From contig NZ_JBHRYQ010000002.1 of NCBI RefSeq assembly GCF_042649125.1, forward strand, positions 56,925 through 120,924: a stretch of 64,000 bases of DNA. The letters are read 5' to 3'. Both the position numbers and the translations under genes were made by a program. The notes beneath the pieces were generated by a model, which saw only the letters and a program-made list of their open reading frames with translations, searched no databases and had not been told where the DNA came from. The stretch is from Leadbetterella lacunae (lineage in GTDB: Bacteria; Bacteroidota; Bacteroidia; Cytophagales; Spirosomataceae). This document shows positions 53,215 to 62,606 of the stretch, in pieces; position 1 is the first letter of the stretch, and every line of letters begins with the position of its first letter.

Positions 53215-56200
53215 GTGAAAACTATCCCATTAAAATCATTCAAGTACACATCTTTTAAATTGATTTCGCTCATTCTTTTTACACTTATATTAATTTTTTC
53301 ACAAAAAAAGGTTTTTGCTCAAATTACACCCTTAAATAATATTGGGAAAGAAGTTTATATTGATTTGGGAAACTTCCAAAGAAATGGCGGAGTATATATA
53401 GCATCAAACGGCTTGATAAGTAATTTTAAAACTCAGTTTCCTAATTATGATGGGAACTTAATAAATGTTACATTCAATGAAGAGCTTATTTCTCCTCAAA
53501 AGATAAAAGATATTAGTATACTTTCTGGGAAATCTGAGGACGGAAAAACTCAAATGAAAATTACATTAACAGAAAATACGCTGGATGGTATTATGCAAAC
53601 ACCAGAGGGCTATTTTTTTATAGAGCCCATTGCGAACTCTGTGAACCAATTTCGGATATATGCAATGTCTGAGACCAACATTGATAACCTAAAGTGTAAT
53701 GTTGGAGATGATTTTCATCAAAAAAAAGACGAAAACCAAGCCACAATAAAAAGTATTTCTCCATTTCCGGTTGGAGGTTCTTTAAGAAAGTATAGAATGG
53801 CCGCAGCGGCAACGGGAGAGTTTGTTAGTTTTTATGGTTCGCAAGCTAATGCTCTTTCAAAAATTGTTTCTTTGTTAAATGCAGCCAATCTTATTTTTGA
53901 ATTAGAAGCTTCCATACGATTTGAGCTCATAAATGAAAGTATAAATTATGGTATTTTGTTTACCAACCCATCAACGGACCCTTTCTCTCCAGACCCAAAT
54001 TTTGCAAGTGCCGCCGCTTCACAAAATGGCTTTAACAATATGAATGCAAACGGTATACTTCCTTATTCTTATTACGATGTCGGGCATACATTTAATATAT
54101 TCACATCTTCGTTTATTTCTTCGCAGGGCCAAGCTGGCCCAAGTCCCTGTGTAGACAATTTTAAATCTAATGGTTGGACAGAGTGGAGTAATCTGGCAAC
54201 CTTTCCAACTTATCTCAGTATGGTGGTTAGGGTATTTACCCACGAAGTTGGTCACCAATTTACAGCATGGCATACATTTAATGCTGTAGGTGGGCCTTCC
54301 GAAAGTAATCCTAATTTTTGTCTAGGTGGTTGGTCAAACACCGATGCAGTGGAACCTGGCAGTGGAACCACACTTATGAGTTATGCTAATAACTGTGTTT
54401 ATCCTACTAATTATACCATTTCTGGTGGTAATCAATTATCATATTTTAATACAAAGAGCCTTGAAAAAATATATAACTATGTTAATAATCAGGCCACATG
54501 CTATACTACATCATCTACTGGGAACACCCCACCAGTAGCCTATGCTGGAGTAGATGTAAGTATTCCAAAAGGTACACCGTTTAAATTAAATGGTACTGCA
54601 ACTGATGCCAATGGCGATATAATGACTTATACATGGGAACAATTTGATGTAGCTACCGTAGGTGATAAAGGAGCCTTAGGGTCGTCAGTAAGTGGGCTAG
54701 GCGGATATCCCGCCGTAAATAGTCAAACCGCACCTTTGTTTAAGAGTGTACAATCCGCTAGTAGCACCGAGCGATTTTTCCCCAGTCTGGGATATATATT
54801 AAATGATGCTAATAACCCGGCAGATAATGTAGGCGAGGATTTGCCCCTGGTAGTAAGAGATATGCATTTTAGATTTACTGTCAGAGACAATAGGGCTAAT
54901 GGTGGTGGAGTTGATTCCGATGAGGTTAAAGTTAGTGTAGTAACCTCGGGCCCTTTTGAGATTACGTCTCAAAATTCTCCAACACTTTGGTTCTATAATG
55001 GAAGTAATACAGCCAATATAACCTGGAATGTAAATGGGACAGACTCGCCTCCCCTTAATACTAGTCACGTAAAAATAAGTTTTTCAACCGACGGCGGACA
55101 AACCTTCCCAATTGTATTAATAGGAAGTACTCAAAACGATGGACAATACACCGTTACTATTCCTAACAATATCACTACGAGAGGAAGGATAAAAATTGAA
55201 GCTATAGATAATGTTTATTTTGATATTAACAATATCGATATAACCATAGCAACCGCTTGTAGCCCTGAAGAATCTAGTATATACCCGACTTCTAGTGTCA
55301 CAGAACAAGCCGGTTCAACTAATCTAAATTTGAATATGTCTGCATTTGGTGTACCAATAAATTCATTTACTGGAACGATAGCATCTACTGACCCTGTAAC
55401 TAATATTACCTTTAATAATGGTTCGGGTTCATGTCAAAGAGCTGGCAATAGTACCTATTATGATATATTCACATTTATTCCAAATACTTCTGGTACATAC
55501 ACTTTTAGCTTTTCAGGCTCAGCCGCTGGTAAAATAATGACCGTTTATTCCGATTCTTATAATGCTTTATCGCCATGCACCAATTGGATTGGAACTAGTG
55601 CAGTTTATTCAGCACCGTATGTTTCTACAAATAATACTACAACCGTAATACTTGCTGCTTATAATGTTTACAAATTAGTAATAACAGGTTTTAGTGGTGT
55701 CCCTGCCACACCATCTTATTCTATAAACATTACCTCTAGTCCAGCGGGTACTATAGTTTACTCTCCTCTAGTTTTAAATCCATATGATTACACATACCTT
55801 GTAAAAAACAATGTATCAGGCAATATATCAGGTTTTACTAACACTGCAGATTTATCAAATTCCAGTACATATTCTCATGGTGATTATACGGTTTATGGTT
55901 TGTCGTTTCAAGGAGGTTTAAGCCTAGCACCTTATATAGGCACTAGTTTTTCTAGTTTTCAAACCTTATTAGCAAATGGAACAGTTTGTGGAAAAATTAG
56001 TGCAAATTCAAAATTAGTTACGCTTGTACCTTGTACGGCCCCAGCGGCTCCTAATACCACATCAGTCAACCGGTGCGGCACGGGTTCAGCCGTACTTACG
56101 GCGTCTGGATGTACGGGTTTTTATAATTGGTATGCTGCCAATACAGGTGGAGTTAGTTTAGCCTCAACGGCTTCATTTACAACGCCAAGTGTATCTTCAA

Positions 56201-57006
56201 CTACCTCATATTATGTAAACTGTACCGTAAATGCTTGTGCTAGTTCAAGAAGTTCAGCTACAGCTACCATAAATAATATTCCAAGTGCTCCAACCACTAC
56301 TTCCAATGCCAGATGTGGCACGGGTTCGGTCGTTCTTGCAGCCGCAGGATGTACGGGTACTTATAATTGGTATGCCACCAGTACTGGCGGAGTAAGTTTG
56401 GCCTCAACGGCTTCATTTATAACGCCAAGCTTAACTTCTTCAACTACTGCCTATTTTGTAGATTGTACCGTAAGTGCTTGTGTTAGTTCAAGAAGCTCAG
56501 CTACTGCTACAATAAACATAATTCCTAGCACGCCCCTAGTAACGGTCAATTCTGAAATAATTAATAGTGGGCAGGCCACCACACTAAATGCTTCAGGATG
56601 TAATGGTGTTGTAAAATGGTATAACCAAGAAATAGGAGGTATAGAATTAGGCATAGGGACAAGCTTTATTAGCCCTATCTTATATAATCCACCGAGTGAT
56701 AGCTACAGTTATTTCGCAGAGTGTATTGAAAACGAATGCCCGAGCTTAAGTCGAGGAGCCGGCACGGTTAGTGTAAATATTAATCCTTGTCAGTCATTGG
56801 CTTATGACTTAGTGTCCACATTAAATGATATCAGTAGTGGAACCATTAAGTTTGAGGCAGGAAGAGAGATCAAAGCTAAAAATAAAATAACTGGCTCAGG
56901 CAAAGTAAAATATGATTCTGGAAAATACATATTGTTAGAGCAAGGATTTACTGCAGATTTAGGCACTGTTTTTGAAGCAAGTATAGATGGTTGTGGTAAT
57001 AACTAA
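53215..57006 (+). CDS. Secreted reprolysin-like zinc metalloprotease with Ig-like repeats
   Basis: A 1263-aa protein from a GTG start. The signal peptide (LISLILFTLILIFSQKKVFA) ends near residue 34. The catalytic domain has the extended zinc motif HEVGHQFTAWH (H343, H347, H353) and the Met-turn region TLMSYANNC (about 386-394). Then come a PKD/cadherin-like region and two CHU_C-like Ig domains (RCGTGSAVLTASGC, TTSYYVNC). The C-terminal surface domain (RCGT... then KAKNKITGSGKVKY ... GFTADLGTVFEA) ends with DGCGNN. Both the Ig repeats and this end domain resemble those of the esterase at 26350. It probably degrades proteins at the cell surface. Confidence 0.88.
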   Translation: MKTIPLKSFKYTSFKLISLILFTLILIFSQKKVFAQITPLNNIGKEVYIDLGNFQRNGGVYIASNGLISNFKTQFPNYDGNLINVTFNEELISPQKIKDISILSGKSEDGKTQMKITLTENTLDGIMQTPEGYFFIEPIANSVNQFRIYAMSETNIDNLKCNVGDDFHQKKDENQATIKSISPFPVGGSLRKYRMAAAATGEFVSFYGSQANALSKIVSLLNAANLIFELEASIRFELINESINYGILFTNPSTDPFSPDPNFASAAASQNGFNNMNANGILPYSYYDVGHTFNIFTSSFISSQGQAGPSPCVDNFKSNGWTEWSNLATFPTYLSMVVRVFTHEVGHQFTAWHTFNAVGGPSESNPNFCLGGWSNTDAVEPGSGTTLMSYANNCVYPTNYTISGGNQLSYFNTKSLEKIYNYVNNQATCYTTSSTGNTPPVAYAGVDVSIPKGTPFKLNGTATDANGDIMTYTWEQFDVATVGDKGALGSSVSGLGGYPAVNSQTAPLFKSVQSASSTERFFPSLGYILNDANNPADNVGEDLPLVVRDMHFRFTVRDNRANGGGVDSDEVKVSVVTSGPFEITSQNSPTLWFYNGSNTANITWNVNGTDSPPLNTSHVKISFSTDGGQTFPIVLIGSTQNDGQYTVTIPNNITTRGRIKIEAIDNVYFDINNIDITIATACSPEESSIYPTSSVTEQAGSTNLNLNMSAFGVPINSFTGTIASTDPVTNITFNNGSGSCQRAGNSTYYDIFTFIPNTSGTYTFSFSGSAAGKIMTVYSDSYNALSPCTNWIGTSAVYSAPYVSTNNTTTVILAAYNVYKLVITGFSGVPATPSYSINITSSPAGTIVYSPLVLNPYDYTYLVKNNVSGNISGFTNTADLSNSSTYSHGDYTVYGLSFQGGLSLAPYIGTSFSSFQTLLANGTVCGKISANSKLVTLVPCTAPAAPNTTSVNRCGTGSAVLTASGCTGFYNWYAANTGGVSLASTASFTTPSVSSTTSYYVNCTVNACASSRSSATATINNIPSAPTTTSNARCGTGSVVLAAAGCTGTYNWYATSTGGVSLASTASFITPSLTSSTTAYFVDCTVSACVSSRSSATATINIIPSTPLVTVNSEIINSGQATTLNASGCNGVVKWYNQEIGGIELGIGTSFISPILYNPPSDSYSYFAECIENECPSLSRGAGTVSVNINPCQSLAYDLVSTLNDISSGTIKFEAGREIKAKNKITGSGKVKYDSGKYILLEQGFTADLGTVFEASIDGCGNN

Positions 57007-57214
57007 AAAAATTAGCGAGTAAGGTTTTTTTAAGTTCTAAATATATTTATTTTATTACTCGAATTAAAATACAGGTTTTTTATTCGAATTTTACAACTAA
57101 AAACTTCCAAGAAATACCCCGAAATATACAACATATGTACCACATGTGTGACAACGAAGGTTTCATAGTAATTAAAACAATAGTTTAGGCTCCTATTAAC
57201 CAAACTAAAAACCT

Positions 57215-59932
57215 ATGAAATATTTTTATTCGCTATGTGCAGCGATGCTTATTTTCTGCACAAATTCATTCGGTCAAATTACCGGAAAAGTCCTTGATGG
57301 GGGAGATCAATCGCCAGTTATTGGGGCTACCATCAAAAACAAGTCTAACGTGGGTACGTCGTCAGATGCCACGGGTTCATTTACCATCAATGTGCCAGCT
57401 GGTACAGATCTAGAGTTCAGTTTTATCGGCTATGAAACTAAGACAGTAAAAGCAGCAAACGGTATGGTTGTTACTTTGAGTCCATCTTCTACGAGCCTTT
57501 CTGAAGTTGTAATTTCGGTTGGTAGTAGAAACTCTAAGCGTACGTTGACTGACACGCCGCTTCCTGTAGATATCGTAGCTACTAAAGAGCTGACAAGCAC
57601 AGGTCAAACCACTTTTGACAAGGCTTTGCAGTATCGTGTGCCTTCATTTAACACGGTTCAAACTCCAGTAAATGATGCAACATCGCTTCTTGATCCTTAC
57701 GAAATCAGAAACATGGGACCAAGTAGAACGCTAATTTTGATAAACGGAAAGCGTAAAAACATGAGTTCATTGCTTTATACCCAAACATCGCCGGGTAGAG
57801 GTGAAACTGGTGCTGATATCTCTGCAATACCTGTGGATATGATCAAAAGAGTAGAGATACTAAGAGACGGAGCTTCTGCTCAATACGGTTCTGATGCCAT
57901 TGCCGGTGTTATGAATATTATCTTAAAAGACGACGCTAACAACGGTGGCGTTACTTTGAGGTCAGGAATTACTTCGAAAGGAGATGGTGAAATGTATGGT
58001 GTGGCTATCAATAATGGTAATTCATTGGGTAAAGACGGATTTGTGAACTATACATTAGATATGTCGCAGTCAAAACTTGCCAACAGACCTGGTACCGTTG
58101 ATGCTGCTGGTGAAGCTGCCGATTTTGGAGCTAACATAAACGATGTTAAGGCGTTTTTGGCTAAATACCCAGATGCACGTAACATTAACGGTTCTCCTAA
58201 TACTACTGCAATGAAATTTGCGGGTAATGCAGGTAAAAAGATTTCTGCTACAGGTGAGATATACGCTAACTTCGGATATGTGTATAAAAAAGTTAACTCA
58301 TTTGCTAACTTCCGTACGCCTTACTGGAGAACTCTCTCGTCATTCCCATATCTAAAGGATTTCTTTGGTGACGGTACTGCCGCTTCATACCAAGGATATG
58401 TGCCTACTTTTGATGGAGACCTAGTGGACTACAACGGTACTTTAGGATTTAAATCAAGCAGAAACGATTGGAACACAGACGTAAGTTTCACTACAGGTGG
58501 AAACGAGCAAACATACACAGTTACTAACTCGCACAATAGAAATGGAACACTTAATCCGGACGGAACTAACAAATACAAAGAAAACAGCCCGATCATATTC
58601 AAACCAGGTGGTACGCGTTTTACCCACAATGTAGGTAACATCGATATCAACCGAAGACTTAATGACAAAGTAGGCGTGGCTTTCGGTTCTGAGTTTAGAT
58701 CAGAAAACTTCACAGTAATAGAAGGAGATTTAGCTTCTTACGAGGACGGTGGTGCTGACTCATTTGCAGGAAATGACCCACGTAACTCGGGTACATTTAA
58801 CCGTTATAACATCGGTGCTTATGCTGACGTGGCGGTTGACTTTAGCGATAATTTCTTAATCAACGGTACTGCTCGTTTAGAAAACTATTCAGATTTTGGT
58901 AGTGCTTTTGTATGGAAATTAAGTACAAGATACAAATTTGCAGATGATAAAGTAACGCTTAGAGCTTCGGCTTCAACGGGTTTTAAGGCTCCAACGCTTC
59001 ACCAGATTTATACACAAAAAGCTCAGTACAGCTTCGTGCCAGGACAAGGAATTCAAGTAGGTGGTTTGGTTTCAAACGTTTCGCGTGAGGCGAGACTATT
59101 GGGTCTTCCAAGTCTTAAGCCTGAAAAATCTATGAACATTACGATGGGAGTAGGTTTAAATCCTTCTAAAAACCTGAGCATTACATTAGATTACTATAAC
59201 ATTGCGGTTAAAGACAGGATTATCCTAAGTACTGAAATTGGTTCTACTGCAGCTGGAAACACGAAACTTGACGGAGTATTGAAAGAAAACAACCTTTCAG
59301 ACCTTAGTTTCTTCGTAAACGGACTTAATACACGTACTGCCGGAATTGATTTCGTATCGAGCTACCGTAAAATCGCGGTTGGCGAAGGTAAGTTAAATGT
59401 TAACCTAGCAGGTAACTATACTATGAAAAACGAAAGAGAAGGAGCAGTTAATAACCCTTCGATTGTAGCTTCTGCTGGTCAGTCAGTAGTAAACGGTACA
59501 CAAGAGGCCTTGTTCTTTACTTCACGTCCTAAGTTTAAGGCGATTCTTGGTTTAGATTACCAAATCAACAAATTAGGAATTACGCTGAACAATACTTTGT
59601 TCGGACCAACGAAGTTCCAACAACAAGGTATGAGTTTAGATCTTTACACGGAGTTTAAAACTAAAATGGTTACAGACTTAGGTATCTCTTTTGAGACTAC
59701 TAAAAACTCTACTTTACAGTTAAATATCAACAATATTTTGAATGTATTGCCTGAGTGGTCATTTAAAGCACATAACGCCAAAGGCGAGGCATTGTTAAAA
59801 GATGCAGCTGCTTTGAAAAACGAATCAAACCTGATTACGTTTAACCAAAGATATTCTCAAATGACGTATGACGGATACCACTTTAGTCAATTAGGTACAA
59901 TATTTAACTTAAGCTGGAACTTTAGATTCTAA
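57215..59932 (+). CDS. TonB-dependent outer-membrane receptor
   Basis: A 905-aa protein with a signal peptide (SLCAAMLIFCTNSFG, cut before QITGK), a CarboxypepD_reg-like domain (KVLDGGDQSPVIGATIKNKS), a plug (about 105-235, with RTLILINGKRKNM and RVEILRDGASAQYGSDAIAG), and a large beta-barrel ending IFNLSWNFRF. The plug has the well-conserved QYGSDAIAGVMN TonB-receptor motif. No SusD-like gene follows, so it is not a SusC pair; the ligand is unknown. Its coding DNA is noticeably richer in GC than the flanking genes, suggesting strong expression and codon selection or a separate origin. A clear terminator follows. Confidence 0.92.
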   Translation: MKYFYSLCAAMLIFCTNSFGQITGKVLDGGDQSPVIGATIKNKSNVGTSSDATGSFTINVPAGTDLEFSFIGYETKTVKAANGMVVTLSPSSTSLSEVVISVGSRNSKRTLTDTPLPVDIVATKELTSTGQTTFDKALQYRVPSFNTVQTPVNDATSLLDPYEIRNMGPSRTLILINGKRKNMSSLLYTQTSPGRGETGADISAIPVDMIKRVEILRDGASAQYGSDAIAGVMNIILKDDANNGGVTLRSGITSKGDGEMYGVAINNGNSLGKDGFVNYTLDMSQSKLANRPGTVDAAGEAADFGANINDVKAFLAKYPDARNINGSPNTTAMKFAGNAGKKISATGEIYANFGYVYKKVNSFANFRTPYWRTLSSFPYLKDFFGDGTAASYQGYVPTFDGDLVDYNGTLGFKSSRNDWNTDVSFTTGGNEQTYTVTNSHNRNGTLNPDGTNKYKENSPIIFKPGGTRFTHNVGNIDINRRLNDKVGVAFGSEFRSENFTVIEGDLASYEDGGADSFAGNDPRNSGTFNRYNIGAYADVAVDFSDNFLINGTARLENYSDFGSAFVWKLSTRYKFADDKVTLRASASTGFKAPTLHQIYTQKAQYSFVPGQGIQVGGLVSNVSREARLLGLPSLKPEKSMNITMGVGLNPSKNLSITLDYYNIAVKDRIILSTEIGSTAAGNTKLDGVLKENNLSDLSFFVNGLNTRTAGIDFVSSYRKIAVGEGKLNVNLAGNYTMKNEREGAVNNPSIVASAGQSVVNGTQEALFFTSRPKFKAILGLDYQINKLGITLNNTLFGPTKFQQQGMSLDLYTEFKTKMVTDLGISFETTKNSTLQLNINNILNVLPEWSFKAHNAKGEALLKDAAALKNESNLITFNQRYSQMTYDGYHFSQLGTIFNLSWNFRF

Positions 59933-59947
59933 TTTTTAGAAAAATAA

Positions 59948-59984
59948 GATACCTCTTATAATATTTAGAGGTATCATTTCTTTT
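59948..59984 (+). terminator. Rho-independent terminator
   Basis: Hairpin GATACCTCT / AGAGGTATC (9-bp perfect stem, 10-nt loop) followed by ATTTCTTTT, 15 nt after the TonB-dependent receptor stop. Confidence 0.85.
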
Positions 59985-59991
59985 AAACTGT

Positions 59992-60600
59992 ATGAAAATA
60001 ATAGCAGTTGCTAATACGGAAAACAAACAAGGAAAAACTACACTCGCTATAAACATTGCGTATTTCTTTACGTCCCAAAATATTAAGACAGTTATAATTG
60101 ATGTTCAAGGAAATACAGATGGGCTAGGTCAATATGAAGGATTAAGTAGAGTGGATGTTGTTCCGATAGAATATCTAAGTGATATTAAAGATGAATATGA
60201 TATAGGAATCATAGACCCTCCTCAATATTTGCATCCATTAATGTCAGAAATATTTAAAATTTCAGATTTTATTTTAATACCTATCGTGCCAACAGATATA
60301 AACTTGGTAAGTTTTAATCAAACAATACAAAACTATTTAGAGATAAAAAAAGAACGAACCCGTCTCAAAGCAAAAATAGTACTCAATATAGTGCCAAACA
60401 ATAAAGTATTGGTTGATAAAGCCCTAGAGATTTTATTCAATACTGGGATAAAAATACATGCAACGGTAATTCATTTTAGAAGCTTGTATAAAAATGAATT
60501 GCAAATTAATAAAGTATTAGAATTAGTAAGCGAAGACAGGCTTGCAAAAGAAGAAATTAAAAGCTTATGTAGGGAGCTTTTGAAAGAAATAAATTTATAG
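59992..60600 (+). CDS. ParA-like protein with degenerate nucleotide-binding motif
   Basis: A 202-aa protein clearly homologous to the ParA at 22861-23460 (same length, same block order: GLGQYEGLSRVDVVPIEYLS, AKIVLNIVPNNK). The deviant Walker A is NTENKQGKTT, so the signature Lys10 is replaced by Glu while catalytic Lys15 remains. Switch I reads IIDVQGN, lacking one residue of DxDPQG. Switch II is IIDPPQYL in place of IIDTPPYL. ATP-dependent dimerisation is therefore probably altered. It stands alone, without a ParB-like gene, 60 nt after the TonB receptor. Confidence 0.8.
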   Translation: MKIIAVANTENKQGKTTLAINIAYFFTSQNIKTVIIDVQGNTDGLGQYEGLSRVDVVPIEYLSDIKDEYDIGIIDPPQYLHPLMSEIFKISDFILIPIVPTDINLVSFNQTIQNYLEIKKERTRLKAKIVLNIVPNNKVLVDKALEILFNTGIKIHATVIHFRSLYKNELQINKVLELVSEDRLAKEEIKSLCRELLKEINL

Positions 60601-60619
60601 GAATTAAGTATTTTTCCGA

Positions 60620-60895
60620 TTAAGATTTCAAATTTATTTTAAATGTATTACTAAGTGTTATACATTTTTCAAGCTTTTTATAATTGGATACATGGTTTAG
60701 ATTAATCAAATATCTATCATTAAACATTTGGAAACTAGACGGCGGAAACTCTCGAGCGAAAGTAATAAGTGGCTTTTTTATCAATAAATAGCCGCCATTT
60801 TTAAAATGAACACTCGTAATGTTTTGTGATTCATATCTAAAAAATGATATTTGGCTTTGGTCTGCTCGAATTTTTTCTCCTAATACAATATTCAT
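60620..60895 (-). CDS. Short LytTR-domain DNA-binding protein
   Basis: 91 residues that are essentially one LytTR domain: ISFFRYESQNITSVHFKNGG, then PLITFAREFPPSSFQMFNDR and YLINLNHVSNYKKLEK. There is no receiver domain. It follows the response-regulator gene at 60911 by 15 nt on the same strand, so they are probably cotranscribed. It may modulate the target of the full regulator. The C-terminal part of the domain is short, so DNA binding is uncertain. Confidence 0.7.
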   Translation of the reverse strand: MNIVLGEKIRADQSQISFFRYESQNITSVHFKNGGYLLIKKPLITFAREFPPSSFQMFNDRYLINLNHVSNYKKLEKCITLSNTFKINLKS

Positions 60896-60910
60896 AATTC
60901 AAGATTTTTT

Positions 60911-61597
60911 TTAATACAGAATAGATTCAAGATTTTTTTTGTATTTTTTACCTAAAGGGAATTTAAGATTATTGATATATAGTTCGTGGTTCGAATAATC
61001 AATTTTTGAAAGATGATTAAGATTAACTAATGTACTTTTATTGATCTGAAAAAAACGCTTGTCTAAAGTGGTTATCATTTTTTTTAAAGATAGTTTTTTT
61101 GCAATTTTTTTGCCATTATTAAAAAAAATGATACAATAATTGCCTTCTGCTTCTACACGTTCTATTTCTTCAAAATAAATCCTTTGCGGAGCTTTTTGAT
61201 TTGATTTCAAAAATATATAATTGTTCTTTAAATTGATATAATTGTCCGCTAGTATATTCAATGTAGAAATAAGTGAAACTTCATGAAATGGTTTTACTAA
61301 GTAACTACTCATTTTATAATTATCAGACCTACCTAATACTAATTCTTCTTGCGTACCCGAAATAAAGAGGGTTGGGGTTACCTCAAATTTGTGCTGCAAT
61401 AATGAATCAAATACATTTCCATCTTTCAAATAAATGTCAGAAATAATAAGATCTGGATTAAGATTACTTATCTGTACTAAACCATCTTTAATGGTTTCTG
61501 AAAATTTTAAAATTTTAAAATTTTTATATTTCTGCAAAATTCTCTCTAAATGTAATTGCCACAAGTAATCGTCCTCTAAAACTAGAATTTCTACCAT
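60911..61597 (-). CDS. LytTR-family response regulator (1)
   Basis: 228 residues: a receiver domain (1-120) with the acidic pair E8/D9, phospho-acceptor Asp54 in IISDIYLKDG and Lys102 in YLVKPFH, then a LytTR DNA-binding domain (about 130-228; RIYFEEIERVEAEGNYCIIF, FQINKSTLVNLNHLSKID). No sensor kinase is encoded nearby, so it is an orphan regulator. It is divergent from the paralogue at 61748, and the 150-bp gap probably holds promoters for both. Confidence 0.9.
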   Translation of the reverse strand: MVEILVLEDDYLWQLHLERILQKYKNFKILKFSETIKDGLVQISNLNPDLIISDIYLKDGNVFDSLLQHKFEVTPTLFISGTQEELVLGRSDNYKMSSYLVKPFHEVSLISTLNILADNYINLKNNYIFLKSNQKAPQRIYFEEIERVEAEGNYCIIFFNNGKKIAKKLSLKKMITTLDKRFFQINKSTLVNLNHLSKIDYSNHELYINNLKFPLGKKYKKNLESILY

Positions 61598-61747
61598 AGC
61601 TTTATTATTTATTTATTAAATTTCATATAAACCATAATTTTTTTCCATAAAACCAAAAACATAAGTAAATAATTAACACTTATGGGTACATAAATGAAAC
61701 TATTGTAACAATAAATTAAATTATTTTTACAATCTATAATTTGTTGA

Positions 61748-62455
61748 ATGAAAAAAAATATTTTGATTTTAGAAGATGACCCTCTGTATGCTTTAAAGCT
61801 TGAGATGATGTTAGAGGGTTCAGAATTTCATATCATCGCCATCGTTGATAATATTCTCAGTGCATTTGAATATATAAACAAAACAGAGGTTGATATTTTT
61901 GTTTCAGATTTGATAATTGATAGTAAACCAAAAGGAATTGAATTTATAAAAGAAATAAGCCCGTCAAATTTTCCAATAGTAGGTATCACGAGCTCATTAG
62001 AAGAGGATTTCTATAATGAATTAAAAGATTATTTAGACAACTACCTGGTAAAACCATTTCATAAAATAAGTTTTTTTTCTGTTTTAAATAGAGCACTACT
62101 AAACTTTAAAGAAAAAAAGCAGCATGATTTTTTAGCTCATAAATATATACTGTTAAGCGGAAAATCAGGAAGGCTAGAAAAAGTCAATTTTACGGATATT
62201 ATATATCTGGAAAGTGATATAAACTACGTCACTATTTATACTCTTTTGGGGAAGTATGCAAAAAAAATCTCCCTCAAAAGAATTATGAAGGAGTCTCTAG
62301 ATCAAACCTTTTTACGCATTCATCACAAATATGTAATTAATTCAGCATACATTTCAGTATTAAATTTAAAAGAGGTGATTCTGAACAATGGCCTAACTTT
62401 TCCAGTATCTAGGTCATTTTTAGAAAATATTAAGCGTTTTATTAATCAAAAATAA
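61748..62455 (+). CDS. LytTR-family response regulator (2)
   Basis: 235 residues: a receiver with E9/D10/D11, phospho-acceptor Asp54 in FVSDLIIDSK and Lys102 in YLVKPFH, and a LytTR domain (about 135-235; KVNFTDIIYLESDINYVTIY, FLRIHHKYVINSAYISVL). It is a paralogue of the regulator at 60911, transcribed divergently from it. The conserved phosphorylation residues suggest an active two-component output; the kinase is elsewhere. Confidence 0.92.
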   Translation: MKKNILILEDDPLYALKLEMMLEGSEFHIIAIVDNILSAFEYINKTEVDIFVSDLIIDSKPKGIEFIKEISPSNFPIVGITSSLEEDFYNELKDYLDNYLVKPFHKISFFSVLNRALLNFKEKKQHDFLAHKYILLSGKSGRLEKVNFTDIIYLESDINYVTIYTLLGKYAKKISLKRIMKESLDQTFLRIHHKYVINSAYISVLNLKEVILNNGLTFPVSRSFLENIKRFINQK

Positions 62456-62606
62456 AATTAGAATGTGATTATTCTGAACTTAGTCAAAACGTATTTAATA
62501 CCGCATTTTCAAATGAGTCTTAAAAGCATTATAAGAAGATATATTTTTGCAATAATAATTTTTATGATTTAAAAAAGATAGAATCTTATACCAGAATTAT
62601 GCATTT

